A program made the translations under genes and the position numbers. From NCBI GenBank assembly GCA_030041225.1, contig JASHOG010000054.1, forward strand, positions 1-37,539: 37,539 nt of DNA. Reading direction: 5' to 3'. The DNA is from Vulcanimicrobiota bacterium (GTDB taxonomy: Bacteria; Vulcanimicrobiota; Vulcanimicrobiia; Vulcanimicrobiales; Vulcanimicrobiaceae). How positions within the stretch are numbered: the first letter of the stretch is position 1; each line of letters begins with the position of its first letter. The notes under the pieces are model-generated. The model searched no databases. It saw only the letters and a program-made list of their open reading frames with translations, and was not told where the DNA came from. This document shows positions 10,674 through 18,290 of this stretch, one piece after another.

Positions 10674-11831
10674 TTAAGCTTTGGGTGCCGTCGAAACCTG
10701 CAAAGCTAGAGCGATCTCCTCGAGGACGCTCTGCTCGCGTTCGCGCACGAAGTGCCGTTGCAGCCCCTCGCGCGCGGCGGGAGAGCCGATGTGTCCAAGC
10801 GCCCACGCAACGTGTGCTCGCACCATCGGGTGCGGATCCGTTTCGAGCGCTTCGAGCAACGTGGGAACGATCGCGCGATCGAGCGTGTTTCCGAGCGCAA
10901 TTGCCGCGTTCCGGCGCAGAACCGCGGCGCCCCGCCACCCCATTGCGGTCGATGCGAACGTGCGCCTGTACTCTCCCGCGCGCAAACGCAGGAGCCTAAG
11001 GAGATCAGGCGCCGCCGCCGACGCGTTCATCGCCGCGTCCTCGCTCCTGCCTCGCACGCCGGCGCGCTGCGTCGGTGGACAGACTTCCTGGCAGAGATCG
11101 CATCCCCACACCCACTCGCCCATGAGCGGGCGTAGCTCGCGCGGCACCGAGTCCGTCCGCTGCGTGAGGTCCGCGATGCAGCGTCCGGCATCGATCGTGT
11201 AGTCACCGCGCAGAGCGCCGGTCGGGCAGGCATCCACGCAGCGGCGGCATGCGCCGCAGCTCTTGCGCAGCGGCACGTCCGGCTTCAGCTCGAGCGTCGT
11301 AACTATCTCGCCCAGAAAGACGTACGAGCCCAGGCGCGACGAGATGAGATTCGTGTGCTTGCCGATCCAGCCCAGTCCTGCGCGCGCCGCGAAGGCGCGC
11401 TCAGCGATCGGCTTCGTATCGCACGCCACGGCCGTCACGGGCGCTCCCGCTCGCTCGTCGATTCGTCGCGCAATCTCGCGCAGCGTGCACGAGATGCGAC
11501 GGTGGTAATCGCTCGACCACGCATAGTTCGAGACGCGGCCCTGGAAGCGAGAGCGCGCCGGGGCGTTCGTCGCATACGGAAATGCGACGCAGATCACGCT
11601 CCTTGCATCGTCAAGGACGCTGCCGGGGTCGGCGGCGCGAGCGGCCCGGTCGTCGTCGTATCCCCAGGTTGCAAAGTCGCCGCGTCTAAAAGCTTCACGC
11701 AAGCGCTCGCGCGTGCGCTCGTCGACGAACGCCGGTGCGATGCGGATCTCGATCTCGCCGCTCGCCGCATCGTGGGCAAGCTCGATGATCTCCTCCCGCG
11801 AGATCTCCTCAGAGCATTGCAAGTGGGGCAT
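10674..11831 (-). CDS. queG: Epoxyqueuosine reductase QueG
   Basis: Final step of queuosine synthesis: cobalamin- and iron-sulfur-dependent reduction of epoxyqueuosine to queuosine in tRNAs with GUN anticodons. In this 385-residue protein, the N-terminal cobalamin domain carries the DTKPIAERAFAARAGLGWIGK motif with Asp 138. Two [4Fe-4S] clusters are held by Cys 192, 195, 198, 202 and Cys 218, 244, 247, 251. HEAT-like helices that bind the tRNA arm follow at about 310-385. All key residues are present, so the enzyme should be active. tRNA-Asp(GUC), a substrate tRNA, is encoded in the same window at 36.6 kb. The start overlaps the aldo/keto reductase end by 23 bases. Confidence 0.96.
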   Translation of the reverse strand: MPHLQCSEEISREEIIELAHDAASGEIEIRIAPAFVDERTRERLREAFRRGDFATWGYDDDRAARAADPGSVLDDARSVICVAFPYATNAPARSRFQGRVSNYAWSSDYHRRISCTLREIARRIDERAGAPVTAVACDTKPIAERAFAARAGLGWIGKHTNLISSRLGSYVFLGEIVTTLELKPDVPLRKSCGACRRCVDACPTGALRGDYTIDAGRCIADLTQRTDSVPRELRPLMGEWVWGCDLCQEVCPPTQRAGVRGRSEDAAMNASAAAPDLLRLLRLRAGEYRRTFASTAMGWRGAAVLRRNAAIALGNTLDRAIVPTLLEALETDPHPMVRAHVAWALGHIGSPAAREGLQRHFVREREQSVLEEIALALQVSTAPKA

Positions 11832-12672
11832 CGGGGCCTACCGGAAAGGCACGGTCGATTTCGGCGATCTCCTGCGCGTCGAGCGTCAGCGACCCCGCAC
11901 GCGCGTTCTCCTCGACGTGCGCAATCGTCGACGCCTTAGGGATCGTGAAGAGTTCCGGCTCGCGTGTGAGGAAGGCGAGAATCACTGCGCGCGGCGTCGT
12001 GCCGTGCTTCGCCGCGATGCGACCGAGCACGCCGCCGGGCCGAGCTTCCGCGCGCGGGAACGCTTCGCGACCGAACGGCGTGTACGCGACGATCGCGATG
12101 CTCTCCTTGCGCGCAGCCGGGATGACGCGGCGCTCGATGCCGCGCTCGCGCAGATGGTACAGGACTTGATTGCATGCCAGCGGCACCGCCCGCAGGTGAC
12201 CCTTCGCGCGGTGCATCTCCTCCTCGTCGAAGTTTGAGACGCCGATGAATCGCGTCTTGCCATCCTCCACGAGTCGTTCGAGCGCGCTCATCGTTTCCTC
12301 GAGCGGATGCTCGCCGGGCCAGTGCAAGAGGTACAGGTCGAGGTATTCCAGACCAAGGCGCTTCAGAGAGGCATCGCACGCTCTCAGGGTGCCCTTGAAG
12401 GTCGCGTTGGACGGGAGCACCTTGCTCGTTACGAAGATCGAGTCGCGCGCAACGCCTGCAATCGCTTCACCAAGGATTTCCTCGACGCGTCCGGCGCCGT
12501 ACATCTCGGCGGTATCGAGATGCGTCATACCGAGCTCGATACCGCGACGGATCGTTGCGATTACCTCGCGTACCGCGGCGCCGCGCTCGGGAATGCCCCA
12601 TGTCCCCTGACCGATCACCGGCAGATCGACGCCCGTTCTGCCGAACGGCTTCCGACGCATCAGACGCATCAT
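11809..12672 (-). CDS. Aldo/keto reductase
   Basis: A 287-residue NADPH-dependent oxidoreductase of the (beta/alpha)8-barrel family. The catalytic tetrad is visible as Asp 53 and Tyr 58 (HLDTAEMYG), Lys 84 (VTSKVL) and His 117 (LLHWPG). The GVSNF motif that lines the substrate pocket and the C-terminal IPKAS cofactor-binding motif are also present. The physiological substrate is unknown. Two adjacent ATG codons (12672 and 12669) follow the stop of the MoeB-like gene as a TGATG overlap, so translation is probably coupled. A much longer open frame extends upstream, but it is a shadow of the MoeB-like gene. Confidence 0.93.
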   Translation of the reverse strand: MMRLMRRKPFGRTGVDLPVIGQGTWGIPERGAAVREVIATIRRGIELGMTHLDTAEMYGAGRVEEILGEAIAGVARDSIFVTSKVLPSNATFKGTLRACDASLKRLGLEYLDLYLLHWPGEHPLEETMSALERLVEDGKTRFIGVSNFDEEEMHRAKGHLRAVPLACNQVLYHLRERGIERRVIPAARKESIAIVAYTPFGREAFPRAEARPGGVLGRIAAKHGTTPRAVILAFLTREPELFTIPKASTIAHVEENARAGSLTLDAQEIAEIDRAFPVGPDAPLAML

Positions 12673-13805
12673 CAGAAAAAGGCGAAGGACTCGTCCTGCG
12701 CGGCGTAGGCGAGCAAGCCGCCACGAAGGTGGCGCACGCGTGTGAACCCGGCATCGCGTAGCCGTTGCGCCGCCCAGCGTGACTTCACGCCGACGCGACA
12801 CGCGACGATATACCGTTGCGCACTGTCGAGCTCGTGCAGGCGAGCATCGAGCCGGCTCGCCGGAATGTGTATGGCTCCCGGAAGCACGCCCAGGACGGTT
12901 TCGTGCGGCTCGCGCACGTCGAGCAACCTCCACTCGCGCAGTGCGGCAGCGAGCTCGGCGGCCTCCACCTCTTCGACCCTCTCCCGCTCCTCGTTGCGCA
13001 TCTCGATTGCGTCGCTCAGCACCGGCGATTCTCCGCAGAGCGAGCAGCATGCGTCGCGCTCGAAACGCACTTCTCGCGCGCGTGCGCCCAGCGCATCCAC
13101 CAGCATGAGACGCCCTGTGAGCGGCTCACCGATCCCGAGCAGCAGCTTGAGCGCCTCGTTCGCTTGCCACGCTCCAACGATGCCTGCGAGAGCGCCGAGC
13201 ACTCCCCCCTCCGCACACGTCGGCACGCTCCCGGCAGGCGGCGGCTCGGGGTACAGGCAGCGATAGCAGGGCGCACCGCGCGCGAAGACGCCGATCTGAC
13301 CATCGAAGCGAAATATCGAGGCGTAGACGTCAGGCTTTCCCTCGAGAATGCAAGCATCGTTGACGAGATAGCGCGTCGGAAAGCGATCGCTGCAATCGAG
13401 CACGACGTCGTAGAGCGCGACGAGTGCGCGCGCGTTACGTTCTTCGAAGCGCACGCCGATCGCGTCGGCCGCCACGAACGGGTTGATCGCGAGCACGCGC
13501 TCCGCCGCGACCTCGACCTTAGGGCGCCCGACGTCGCTCGTGACGAAGAGTGTCTGCCGCTGGAGATTCGTCTCCTCGACGACGTCGTCGTCAGCGATGC
13601 CGATACGTCCGACTCCCGCCGCTGCAAGGTACTGCAGCGCAGGCGAGCCGAGTCCACCCGCGCCCACGACGAGCGCGCGCGCCGCCGCTAAGCGCTCCTG
13701 CCCGGCGAGACCAATCTCCGGAATCAGGAGATGCCGACTGTAGCGGCGCAGCTCGCGTGGGCTCAGCTCTGCGATCACGTCTTTGGATGCAACTCGTTCA
13801 GCCAT
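12672..13805 (-). CDS. moeB: MoeB/MoeZ-type adenylyltransferase with C-terminal rhodanese domain
   Basis: A 377-residue E1-like enzyme that adenylates the C-terminal Gly-Gly of a ubiquitin-fold sulfur carrier, here most likely the MoaD encoded three genes upstream, and then loads sulfur through its rhodanese domain. ATP-binding GAGGLGS is at 48-54, zinc is held by Cys 180/183 and Cys 254/257, and the PTCAEGGVLG loop has Cys 197. The rhodanese domain (about 285-370) carries active-site Cys 336 in CRVGVKS. This is the MoeZ/MOCS3 arrangement, which can also serve thiamine (ThiS) or cysteine (CysO) carriers. The ATG at 13805 gives a 31-base overlap with the upstream gene; a GTG at 13778 forms a GTGA overlap and would shorten the protein by nine residues. 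Confidence 0.93.
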   Translation of the reverse strand: MAERVASKDVIAELSPRELRRYSRHLLIPEIGLAGQERLAAARALVVGAGGLGSPALQYLAAAGVGRIGIADDDVVEETNLQRQTLFVTSDVGRPKVEVAAERVLAINPFVAADAIGVRFEERNARALVALYDVVLDCSDRFPTRYLVNDACILEGKPDVYASIFRFDGQIGVFARGAPCYRCLYPEPPPAGSVPTCAEGGVLGALAGIVGAWQANEALKLLLGIGEPLTGRLMLVDALGARAREVRFERDACCSLCGESPVLSDAIEMRNEERERVEEVEAAELAAALREWRLLDVREPHETVLGVLPGAIHIPASRLDARLHELDSAQRYIVACRVGVKSRWAAQRLRDAGFTRVRHLRGGLLAYAAQDESFAFF

Positions 13806-14491
13806 TGTAGTACCGGGGTCCGAGCGTATTCGGCAGCTGCCGTGTGATTGCTCTCGATGCGTACCAGGCGCTTGGGGTCGGGCGCTCGTTCGAAGAGCCT
13901 CGTCACGCTCGCAACGGAGACCATTGCGTCGTGCTCGGCGGCGATGTACAAACCCGGGCGCCCGGCAAGGTGCGGCAGCGCGTCGTCGAGGCGCGAATCG
14001 ACGCCTTCGAGGAGCTCCGGTAACGAAGCGCCGTCAACGTATGCCGCGCGCAGGTCCGTCGTGAACGTACTCTCCAGCGCCTTGAGCGCAGCAGGCCTGC
14101 CGTAGCCTGTCGCAATCGCGACGACACCGCGAACCGTGTCGTCGCGAGCGGCCGTGACGAGCGCGGTGATCGCGCCGAGGCTATGTCCGAGCAGATACCG
14201 ATGCTCATATTCCGCAGATGCATGGGAAGCGACCGCAGTCATCGCGTCCAGGCAGTCCTCGAAGTCGCGCAGCCTGCCGCCGCTCGCACCGAGCTTGTGC
14301 CCCGGAAAGTCGAGGCTAAAGATCTCGAAGCCGTGCGCGGCGAGAAACGCGCACAGCGCGTCGAGGTTTTGCTTCGAGGAAGAGTAGCCGTGCGCCGCGA
14401 CGATCGCTACGCCGCGAGGCTTGCGTGGAGTGTAGCGCAGGACCGCGATCTCGTTGCGCTGCGCATTCATGCGCTGCAGCGTGAGCTTCAC
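13775..14491 (-). CDS. Alpha/beta hydrolase (serine aminopeptidase-like S33 family)
   Basis: A 238-residue cytoplasmic hydrolase. The nucleophile elbow is GHSLG with Ser 104, the acid is Asp 188 in AAEHDAMVS, and the base is His 216 in ESNHTAAAEY. An oxyanion HGYSSSK motif follows the first strands. The layout matches the Hydrolase_4/S33 group, which includes esterases and lysophospholipases; the substrate is not predictable. It starts inside the moaE stop (ATGA, 4-base overlap) and its own stop overlaps the MoeB-like gene. No direct link of this family to molybdopterin synthesis is known to me, so the coupling may reflect operon compaction only. Confidence 0.9.
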   Translation of the reverse strand: MKLTLQRMNAQRNEIAVLRYTPRKPRGVAIVAAHGYSSSKQNLDALCAFLAAHGFEIFSLDFPGHKLGASGGRLRDFEDCLDAMTAVASHASAEYEHRYLLGHSLGAITALVTAARDDTVRGVVAIATGYGRPAALKALESTFTTDLRAAYVDGASLPELLEGVDSRLDDALPHLAGRPGLYIAAEHDAMVSVASVTRLFERAPDPKRLVRIESNHTAAAEYARTPVLQWLNELHPKT

Positions 14492-14901
14492 GGGTTACTA
14501 CGCCATTGTGCCGTGCCGTCCGCGTAGCGCTCCTTCTTCCAGATCGGAGCCTTCGATTTGAGCTCATCGATGGCGACCGAGCACGCGGTGAAGGCCTGCC
14601 GTCGATGCGGTGCTGCGACCGCAACCGCGATGGCGACGTCACCAACGTACAGCGTACCGATGCGGTGGGTGATTGCGATGCGCATGTCGCCATAGAGCAG
14701 GCGAACGCTCTCGGCGATACGCTCGAACTCCGCAAGCGCCATATCCTCATGCGCCTCATACTCGAGCGCGACGACCTTGCGCCCATCGTCAGCGTGCTCG
14801 CGTACCTTCCCGATAAAGGTGACGATGGCACCATAGGTCACTGCACGCACCATCTCCTCGAGCGCGGCAACGTCGATCGGCTCGCGCGTGACCGCGAACA
14901 T
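14488..14901 (-). CDS. moaE: Molybdopterin synthase catalytic subunit MoaE
   Basis: With thiocarboxylated MoaD it inserts two sulfurs into cyclic pyranopterin monophosphate to make molybdopterin. In this 137-residue protein the family marks are clear: GAIVTFIGKVR with the loop after it, LEYEAHEDMA, HRIGTLYVGD, HRRQAFTACSVAIDELK and the catalytic lysine motif KAPIWKKE near the end. The ATG at 14901 overlaps the moaD stop as TGATG; a TTG three bases earlier is in frame but less likely. The next gene starts within its stop codon. The partner moaD lies directly upstream, forming the complete synthase. Confidence 0.97.
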   Translation of the reverse strand: MFAVTREPIDVAALEEMVRAVTYGAIVTFIGKVREHADDGRKVVALEYEAHEDMALAEFERIAESVRLLYGDMRIAITHRIGTLYVGDVAIAVAVAAPHRRQAFTACSVAIDELKSKAPIWKKERYADGTAQWRSNP

Positions 14902-15146
14902 CAACCACCACCGCTTGGCGGCAGCAATGCGAGCTCATCGCTCTCGCGGAGCTCCTCGCCCGCCTCCACGATGCGTCCGTTGCGCGCGAGACGTGTTGAG
15001 CTCGCGAGCGCCGCGAGCTCCGGCTTCTCGGCTGCCAGGGCGTTCCACGCGTCCGCGACTCGAGCTCCCTCCGTAAGCTCGAGCGCGAGCTCGCCGCTTC
15101 CGAGTATTTCCCGGACGTGCGCGAACGCGAGAAGCCGAATCTTCAC
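14901..15146 (-). CDS. moaD: Molybdopterin synthase sulfur carrier subunit MoaD
   Basis: An 81-residue ubiquitin-fold protein that carries sulfur as a C-terminal thiocarboxylate. It begins with the family's MKIRLLAFAHVREILG strand and helix and ends LLPPSGGG with the obligatory terminal Gly-Gly. The TRLARNG segment near the middle is also typical. It overlaps the HAD-IIB gene by 4 bases and moaE by 1 base. The matching activating enzyme (MoeB/MoeZ) is in the same operon, so sulfur loading and transfer are encoded together. The earlier steps (moaA, moaC) and insertion (moeA, mogA) are not in this window. Confidence 0.95.
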   Translation of the reverse strand: MKIRLLAFAHVREILGSGELALELTEGARVADAWNALAAEKPELAALASSTRLARNGRIVEAGEELRESDELALLPPSGGG

Positions 15147-15958
15147 GCCGAGCGCGCGCGCTCGCCCGCGTGCAGCACGTAGCGCTCGATCGCTCGAGCG
15201 ACGCCGTCGCGTTCGTTCGTGGCCGTCACGCGGCCGACACTGCGCTTGACGTCGGGCTCCGCGTTTCCCATCGCAACGCCGACACCCGCCCAGCGCAGCA
15301 TCGGCACGTCGTTGCGCGAGTCACCAACCGCAAGCACGTGCTCGCGTGCGATGCCGTACGTCCTGCACAAATTTTTCAAAGCGCGCTGCTTTGTTGCCTC
15401 GCGGCTCGTCACCGCACATTCCTCGAACTCACCCCACCGTTCGAACTTGAAGTGGAGGGGGAACTCGGCGAACCTCTCGCGTACGGCCTCGGCTGCATCG
15501 CTTCCAAGAAAGCGTAAGAACGTCGGCGCCGAGCGCGGAAGCCCATCGAAGGTTGCGACTTCGTCCCACTCCGGCCCGCGCATGTCGCTCATATAGTGCC
15601 GCACGGTGTTTATCCGATAGAAGCGCTCTTCGATATAGACGGCGACGTCGAGCGACCTCTCCTCCGCGAACTCGAGCATGGGCTTCGCGTACATGAGCGG
15701 AATCGGAATGTGGCCGATGGTCTTGCCGGTTTGGATGTCTTTGGTCAGCGCCCCGTGACAGCAGATCACCGGCAGCATGATCGCCAGGTCGCGTGCGATT
15801 TCTGTCGGAGCCTCAACGCCGCGCCCTGTCACGAGCACGACACGAACCCCCTCCGCGAGCGCGGCGGAGATTGCGGCACGGTTCGCCTCCGAGACCTGCT
15901 CCTGTGAATCGAGCAGCGTCCCGTCGAGGTCGAGGGCAACGAGCTCGATGGACACCAT
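15143..15958 (-). CDS. Cof-type HAD-IIB phosphatase
   Basis: A 271-residue member of the Cof/YbjI-type HAD phosphatases, which dephosphorylate sugar phosphates or cofactor precursors. Motif I is LDLDGTLL with Asp 10 and Asp 12, motif II is VLVTGRG, the type IIB cap lies in the middle, and motifs III/IV are the lysine in TSREATKQRAL and VGDSRNDVPML. The ATG at 15958 gives the standard start directly before the first strand; a longer frame upstream is not conserved. It is the first gene of the operon leading to moaD, and TATTCT four bases before the ATG could be a -10 element. The promoter region is shared with the divergent gene at 16013. Confidence 0.92.
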   Translation of the reverse strand: MVSIELVALDLDGTLLDSQEQVSEANRAAISAALAEGVRVVLVTGRGVEAPTEIARDLAIMLPVICCHGALTKDIQTGKTIGHIPIPLMYAKPMLEFAEERSLDVAVYIEERFYRINTVRHYMSDMRGPEWDEVATFDGLPRSAPTFLRFLGSDAAEAVRERFAEFPLHFKFERWGEFEECAVTSREATKQRALKNLCRTYGIAREHVLAVGDSRNDVPMLRWAGVGVAMGNAEPDVKRSVGRVTATNERDGVARAIERYVLHAGERARSA

Positions 15959-16012
15959 CCCTAGAATACCCCTCCCGGTCAAATCACAGGCCGGCAGAGG
16001 TGAAACCCCGGC

Positions 16013-17467
16013 ATGGACGGGGAACCTTATAGCTTCGTGGGCTGTACGGCGACTCAACCCAATCTCACCGCGAGAGATCAAGCGCATTTTCTCTACGAGG
16101 CGATCCCGCCTGGGCTTTTCCGAGTCGAAGAGGAGGGCGAGCGCATCGCATGGCGCATCAGCCCGGAGCCTTTCCCCCTGTCGCCGCACTCGGTCGAGAG
16201 GATCGAGCGCATCGGCGGGGACCTCTTCGCCTTCTATCGCGCGCTCAACGCACTCTATCTGCGCAGCACTCGCGGTACCGCGCCGGCTTTCATCGCTGAG
16301 TATCTCGACCGCGGGAAGCCGGAGAGCATCGTCAGGCTCGCGCGGCAGAACCGTTTCAAGCAGGACGTGCCCAGCGTGATTCGTCCCGATCTTCTTCTCA
16401 CCGATGACGGCTTCGTGGCGACCGAGCTCGACAGCATTCCGGGCGGACTCGGCTTCGTCGGCGCGATGGCAGAAGCATACTGCAAGCTCGGCATCGAGTC
16501 GATCGGCGGTCGCGACGGCATGCCGCGCACCTTCTCAGAGATGCTGCGCAGCGTACGTGAAGCCTCCGACGTCACGACCGCAATCGTCGTCTCCGATGAA
16601 TCGGGCGATTACCGCCCGGAGATGCGTTGGCTCGCCGAGGCGATCGGCAAGCTCGGCCTCGGCAACGTTTACGTCTGTGCGCCGCAAGACATCGTTTTCA
16701 CGGAGGAGGGCCTCTTCGCGCGGCTTGCGGATGGGCGCGAGGAGCGCCTCGACGTCCTCTATCGCAACTTCGAGCTCTTCGATCTGCTCAACATTCCGAA
16801 GCAAGAGCTTATGCTCTACGCGGCGCGTCATGCGCGCGTGAAAATGACGCCACCGCCGAAAGCTCACCTCGAAGAGAAGCTCGCCTTCGCGCTCCTCCAC
16901 CATCCAGCGCTCGCGCAACTATGGCGCGCTGAGCTAGGCGACGCCTACGACCGCCTGCGCGAGCTGATGCCGAGGACCTGGATCCTTGACCCGCGGCCTC
17001 TTCCGCCGCAAGCTTCCGTCGACGATCTCGTCGCAAACGGGGTACCGGTCAACGATTGGCGGCAGCTGCTCGAGCTCAGCAAGACCGAGCGCAATTTCGT
17101 CACCAAGCCCTCGGGTTTCTCGGAGCTGGCGTGGGGTTCGCGCGGCGTGAAGATCGCAAATGATTTGACGAAAGAAGAGTGGACGCAGACGCTCGAAGGA
17201 GCACTCGCGTCGTTCGATCGCACGCCGTACGTGCTGCAACGTTTCTACAAAGGAAAGCGCCTGCGCCAGCCCTACTTCGACCGCGCCAAAGACGAGATCG
17301 CTTACTTCGAAGGCCGCGTTCGCCTCTGTCCCTACTATTTCGTGATCGGTGAGGAAGTGAAGCTCGGCGGCGTGCTCGCGACGGTCGCACCCGCCGACAA
17401 GCACTTGATCCACGGCATGAAGGAGGCAGTCATGTCTCCCTGTGTGCTTAAAGAAGACGGCTACTAA
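16013..17467 (+). CDS. Uncharacterised ATP-grasp-like protein
   Basis: A 484-residue soluble protein I cannot assign to a named family. The C-terminal half reads like an ATP-grasp core: NFVTKPSG with Lys about 365, then a glycine-containing loop ELAWGSRGVKI (371-381), a spacer helix, and the strand YVLQRF near 406 that would hold the adenine hinge. The segment ELDSIPGGLGFVGAMAEAYCKLG (about 139-161) recalls glutathionylspermidine-synthase-like or circularly permuted ATP-grasp proteins. If the assignment holds, it would ligate a carboxylate to an amine using ATP. The start at 16013 (ATG) is 54 bases from the divergent HAD gene. The coding end runs into the toxin-antitoxin region with no gap. 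Confidence 0.6.
   Translation: MDGEPYSFVGCTATQPNLTARDQAHFLYEAIPPGLFRVEEEGERIAWRISPEPFPLSPHSVERIERIGGDLFAFYRALNALYLRSTRGTAPAFIAEYLDRGKPESIVRLARQNRFKQDVPSVIRPDLLLTDDGFVATELDSIPGGLGFVGAMAEAYCKLGIESIGGRDGMPRTFSEMLRSVREASDVTTAIVVSDESGDYRPEMRWLAEAIGKLGLGNVYVCAPQDIVFTEEGLFARLADGREERLDVLYRNFELFDLLNIPKQELMLYAARHARVKMTPPPKAHLEEKLAFALLHHPALAQLWRAELGDAYDRLRELMPRTWILDPRPLPPQASVDDLVANGVPVNDWRQLLELSKTERNFVTKPSGFSELAWGSRGVKIANDLTKEEWTQTLEGALASFDRTPYVLQRFYKGKRLRQPYFDRAKDEIAYFEGRVRLCPYYFVIGEEVKLGGVLATVAPADKHLIHGMKEAVMSPCVLKEDGY
17420..17434 (+). promoter_or_regulatory. Strong Shine-Dalgarno and ATG inside the ATP-grasp 3' end
   Basis: AAGGAGG (17420-17426), a five-base spacer and ATG (17432). This ATG is in the ATP-grasp frame and would make only 11 residues before TAA at 17465-17467, while the antitoxin frame opens just beside it at 17452 in the -1 frame. 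It may be the remnant of the antitoxin's true start or chance within the codons for KEAVM. Confidence 0.35.
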
Positions 17468-17487
17468 CTGGCCGCTCCGGTCTCTCT

Positions 17488-17823
17488 CTGCCGGTTGCCG
17501 CGGTCGACCGCCTTGCCGAAGCCTTCGGCGCAAGCGTCGAGGACATTCAGAAGCTTATCGGACTCTCGCCAGCGATCGGGACTCGGAGACGAAACGCACG
17601 CGCCCCTTTGCGACCACTTCCGTCCGACCGCGCCTTTCGACTGGCGAGCGTCTTCGCGCTGGCTGAGGAAGCCCTGGAAAGCCCCGAGCATGCGCGGGCA
17701 TGGTTTAAGGAACCCAACCGCGCGCTCCACGGGGAGCGACCCTTGGACCTTCTCGACACGGAAGCGGGCACACGAGATGTCGTGCGAGTCCTCAAGCGTA
17801 TCGAGTTCGGCATCTACTCGTGA
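17488..17823 (+). CDS. Xre/MbcA/ParS-family antitoxin (start codon uncertain)
   Basis: Antitoxin partner of the RES toxin that follows. The C-terminal binding domain is clear: FALAEEALESPEHARAWFKE, then ALHGERPLDLLDTEAGTRDV and a final RIEFGIYS. The helix-turn-helix N-terminal half is also present in the same frame: LPVAAVDRLAEAFGASVEDIQKLIGLSP. The frame is open from 17452, but no ATG, GTG or TTG occurs in it until TTG 17608, which would delete the whole DNA-binding half and leave 71 residues. I give CTG 17488 as a placeholder start (111 residues). Other options are the TTG, or a one-base shift from the SD-led ATG at 17432. The stop overlaps the toxin start as GTGA. Confidence 0.7.
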   Translation: MPVAAVDRLAEAFGASVEDIQKLIGLSPAIGTRRRNARAPLRPLPSDRAFRLASVFALAEEALESPEHARAWFKEPNRALHGERPLDLLDTEAGTRDVVRVLKRIEFGIYS

Positions 17824-18290
17824 TCGCGTGGCGACTCACAAAACGTCGCTACAGCGCGAAACGCACCATTCTCGACGGCGAGGGAGCTAGAGAGGGAGGC
17901 CGCTGGAATAAAGCGGGGCTTCCTCTCGTTTACGCTTCCGAAAGCTCATCACTCGCGATCCTGGAGAATCTTGCACACGTCCGCGAGCGCTATCTTCCAC
18001 CCTCGCTTGTTGCCGTGCCCATCACGATACCGGATGACGCCCCGGTGAGATCCATCTCAGCGCGCGATCTGCCCTCGACGTGGCGCGACATCGACAATGC
18101 GGAGTGCGTGAACATCGGCTCCAGTTGGATCGAAGCGCGAACAGGGCTGGTATTGCGCGTTCCCTCTGCGGCGAACTCACTCGAAGAGAACATCCTGCTC
18201 AACCCGCTTCACCGGGACATCAGCCGGTGCGACGTCGGCGAGCCCGTTCCCGTCGTCTTCGATCTTAGGAGTATCGCGCTCGTCCAATAA
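17820..18290 (+). CDS. RES-domain toxin
   Basis: A 156-residue toxin of the RES family. Characterised members (MbcT, ParT, Xre-RES toxins) deplete NAD+ or ADP-ribosylate a target. Conserved residues are visible: Arg 28 in GGRWNKAG, Tyr 38 in VYAS, Glu 49 in LAILENLAH, and Ser 117 in RVPSAANSLEENILLNP, matching the R-E-S residues that give the family its name. The length is typical, so the toxin looks intact. The GTG start at 17820 overlaps the antitoxin stop by 4 bases, coupling the pair. The 3' end overlaps the convergent aminotransferase by 26 bases. Confidence 0.92.
   Translation: MIAWRLTKRRYSAKRTILDGEGAREGGRWNKAGLPLVYASESSSLAILENLAHVRERYLPPSLVAVPITIPDDAPVRSISARDLPSTWRDIDNAECVNIGSSWIEARTGLVLRVPSAANSLEENILLNPLHRDISRCDVGEPVPVVFDLRSIALVQ

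Noticed and set aside
10663-10938. N-terminal extension of the ABC transporter frame
   Set aside because: It would overlap queG on the same strand; the extra residues are arginine-rich and unlike an ABC permease start.
12816-13691. A 291-codon open frame opposite the MoeB-like gene
   Set aside because: Shadow of a well-supported gene, with no domain signal.
17447-17464. Programmed -1 frameshift linking the ATP-grasp frame to the antitoxin
   Set aside because: The CTTAAAG stretch is not in the right phase, and slipping there would meet the TAA at 17449-17451; no other slippery site is seen.
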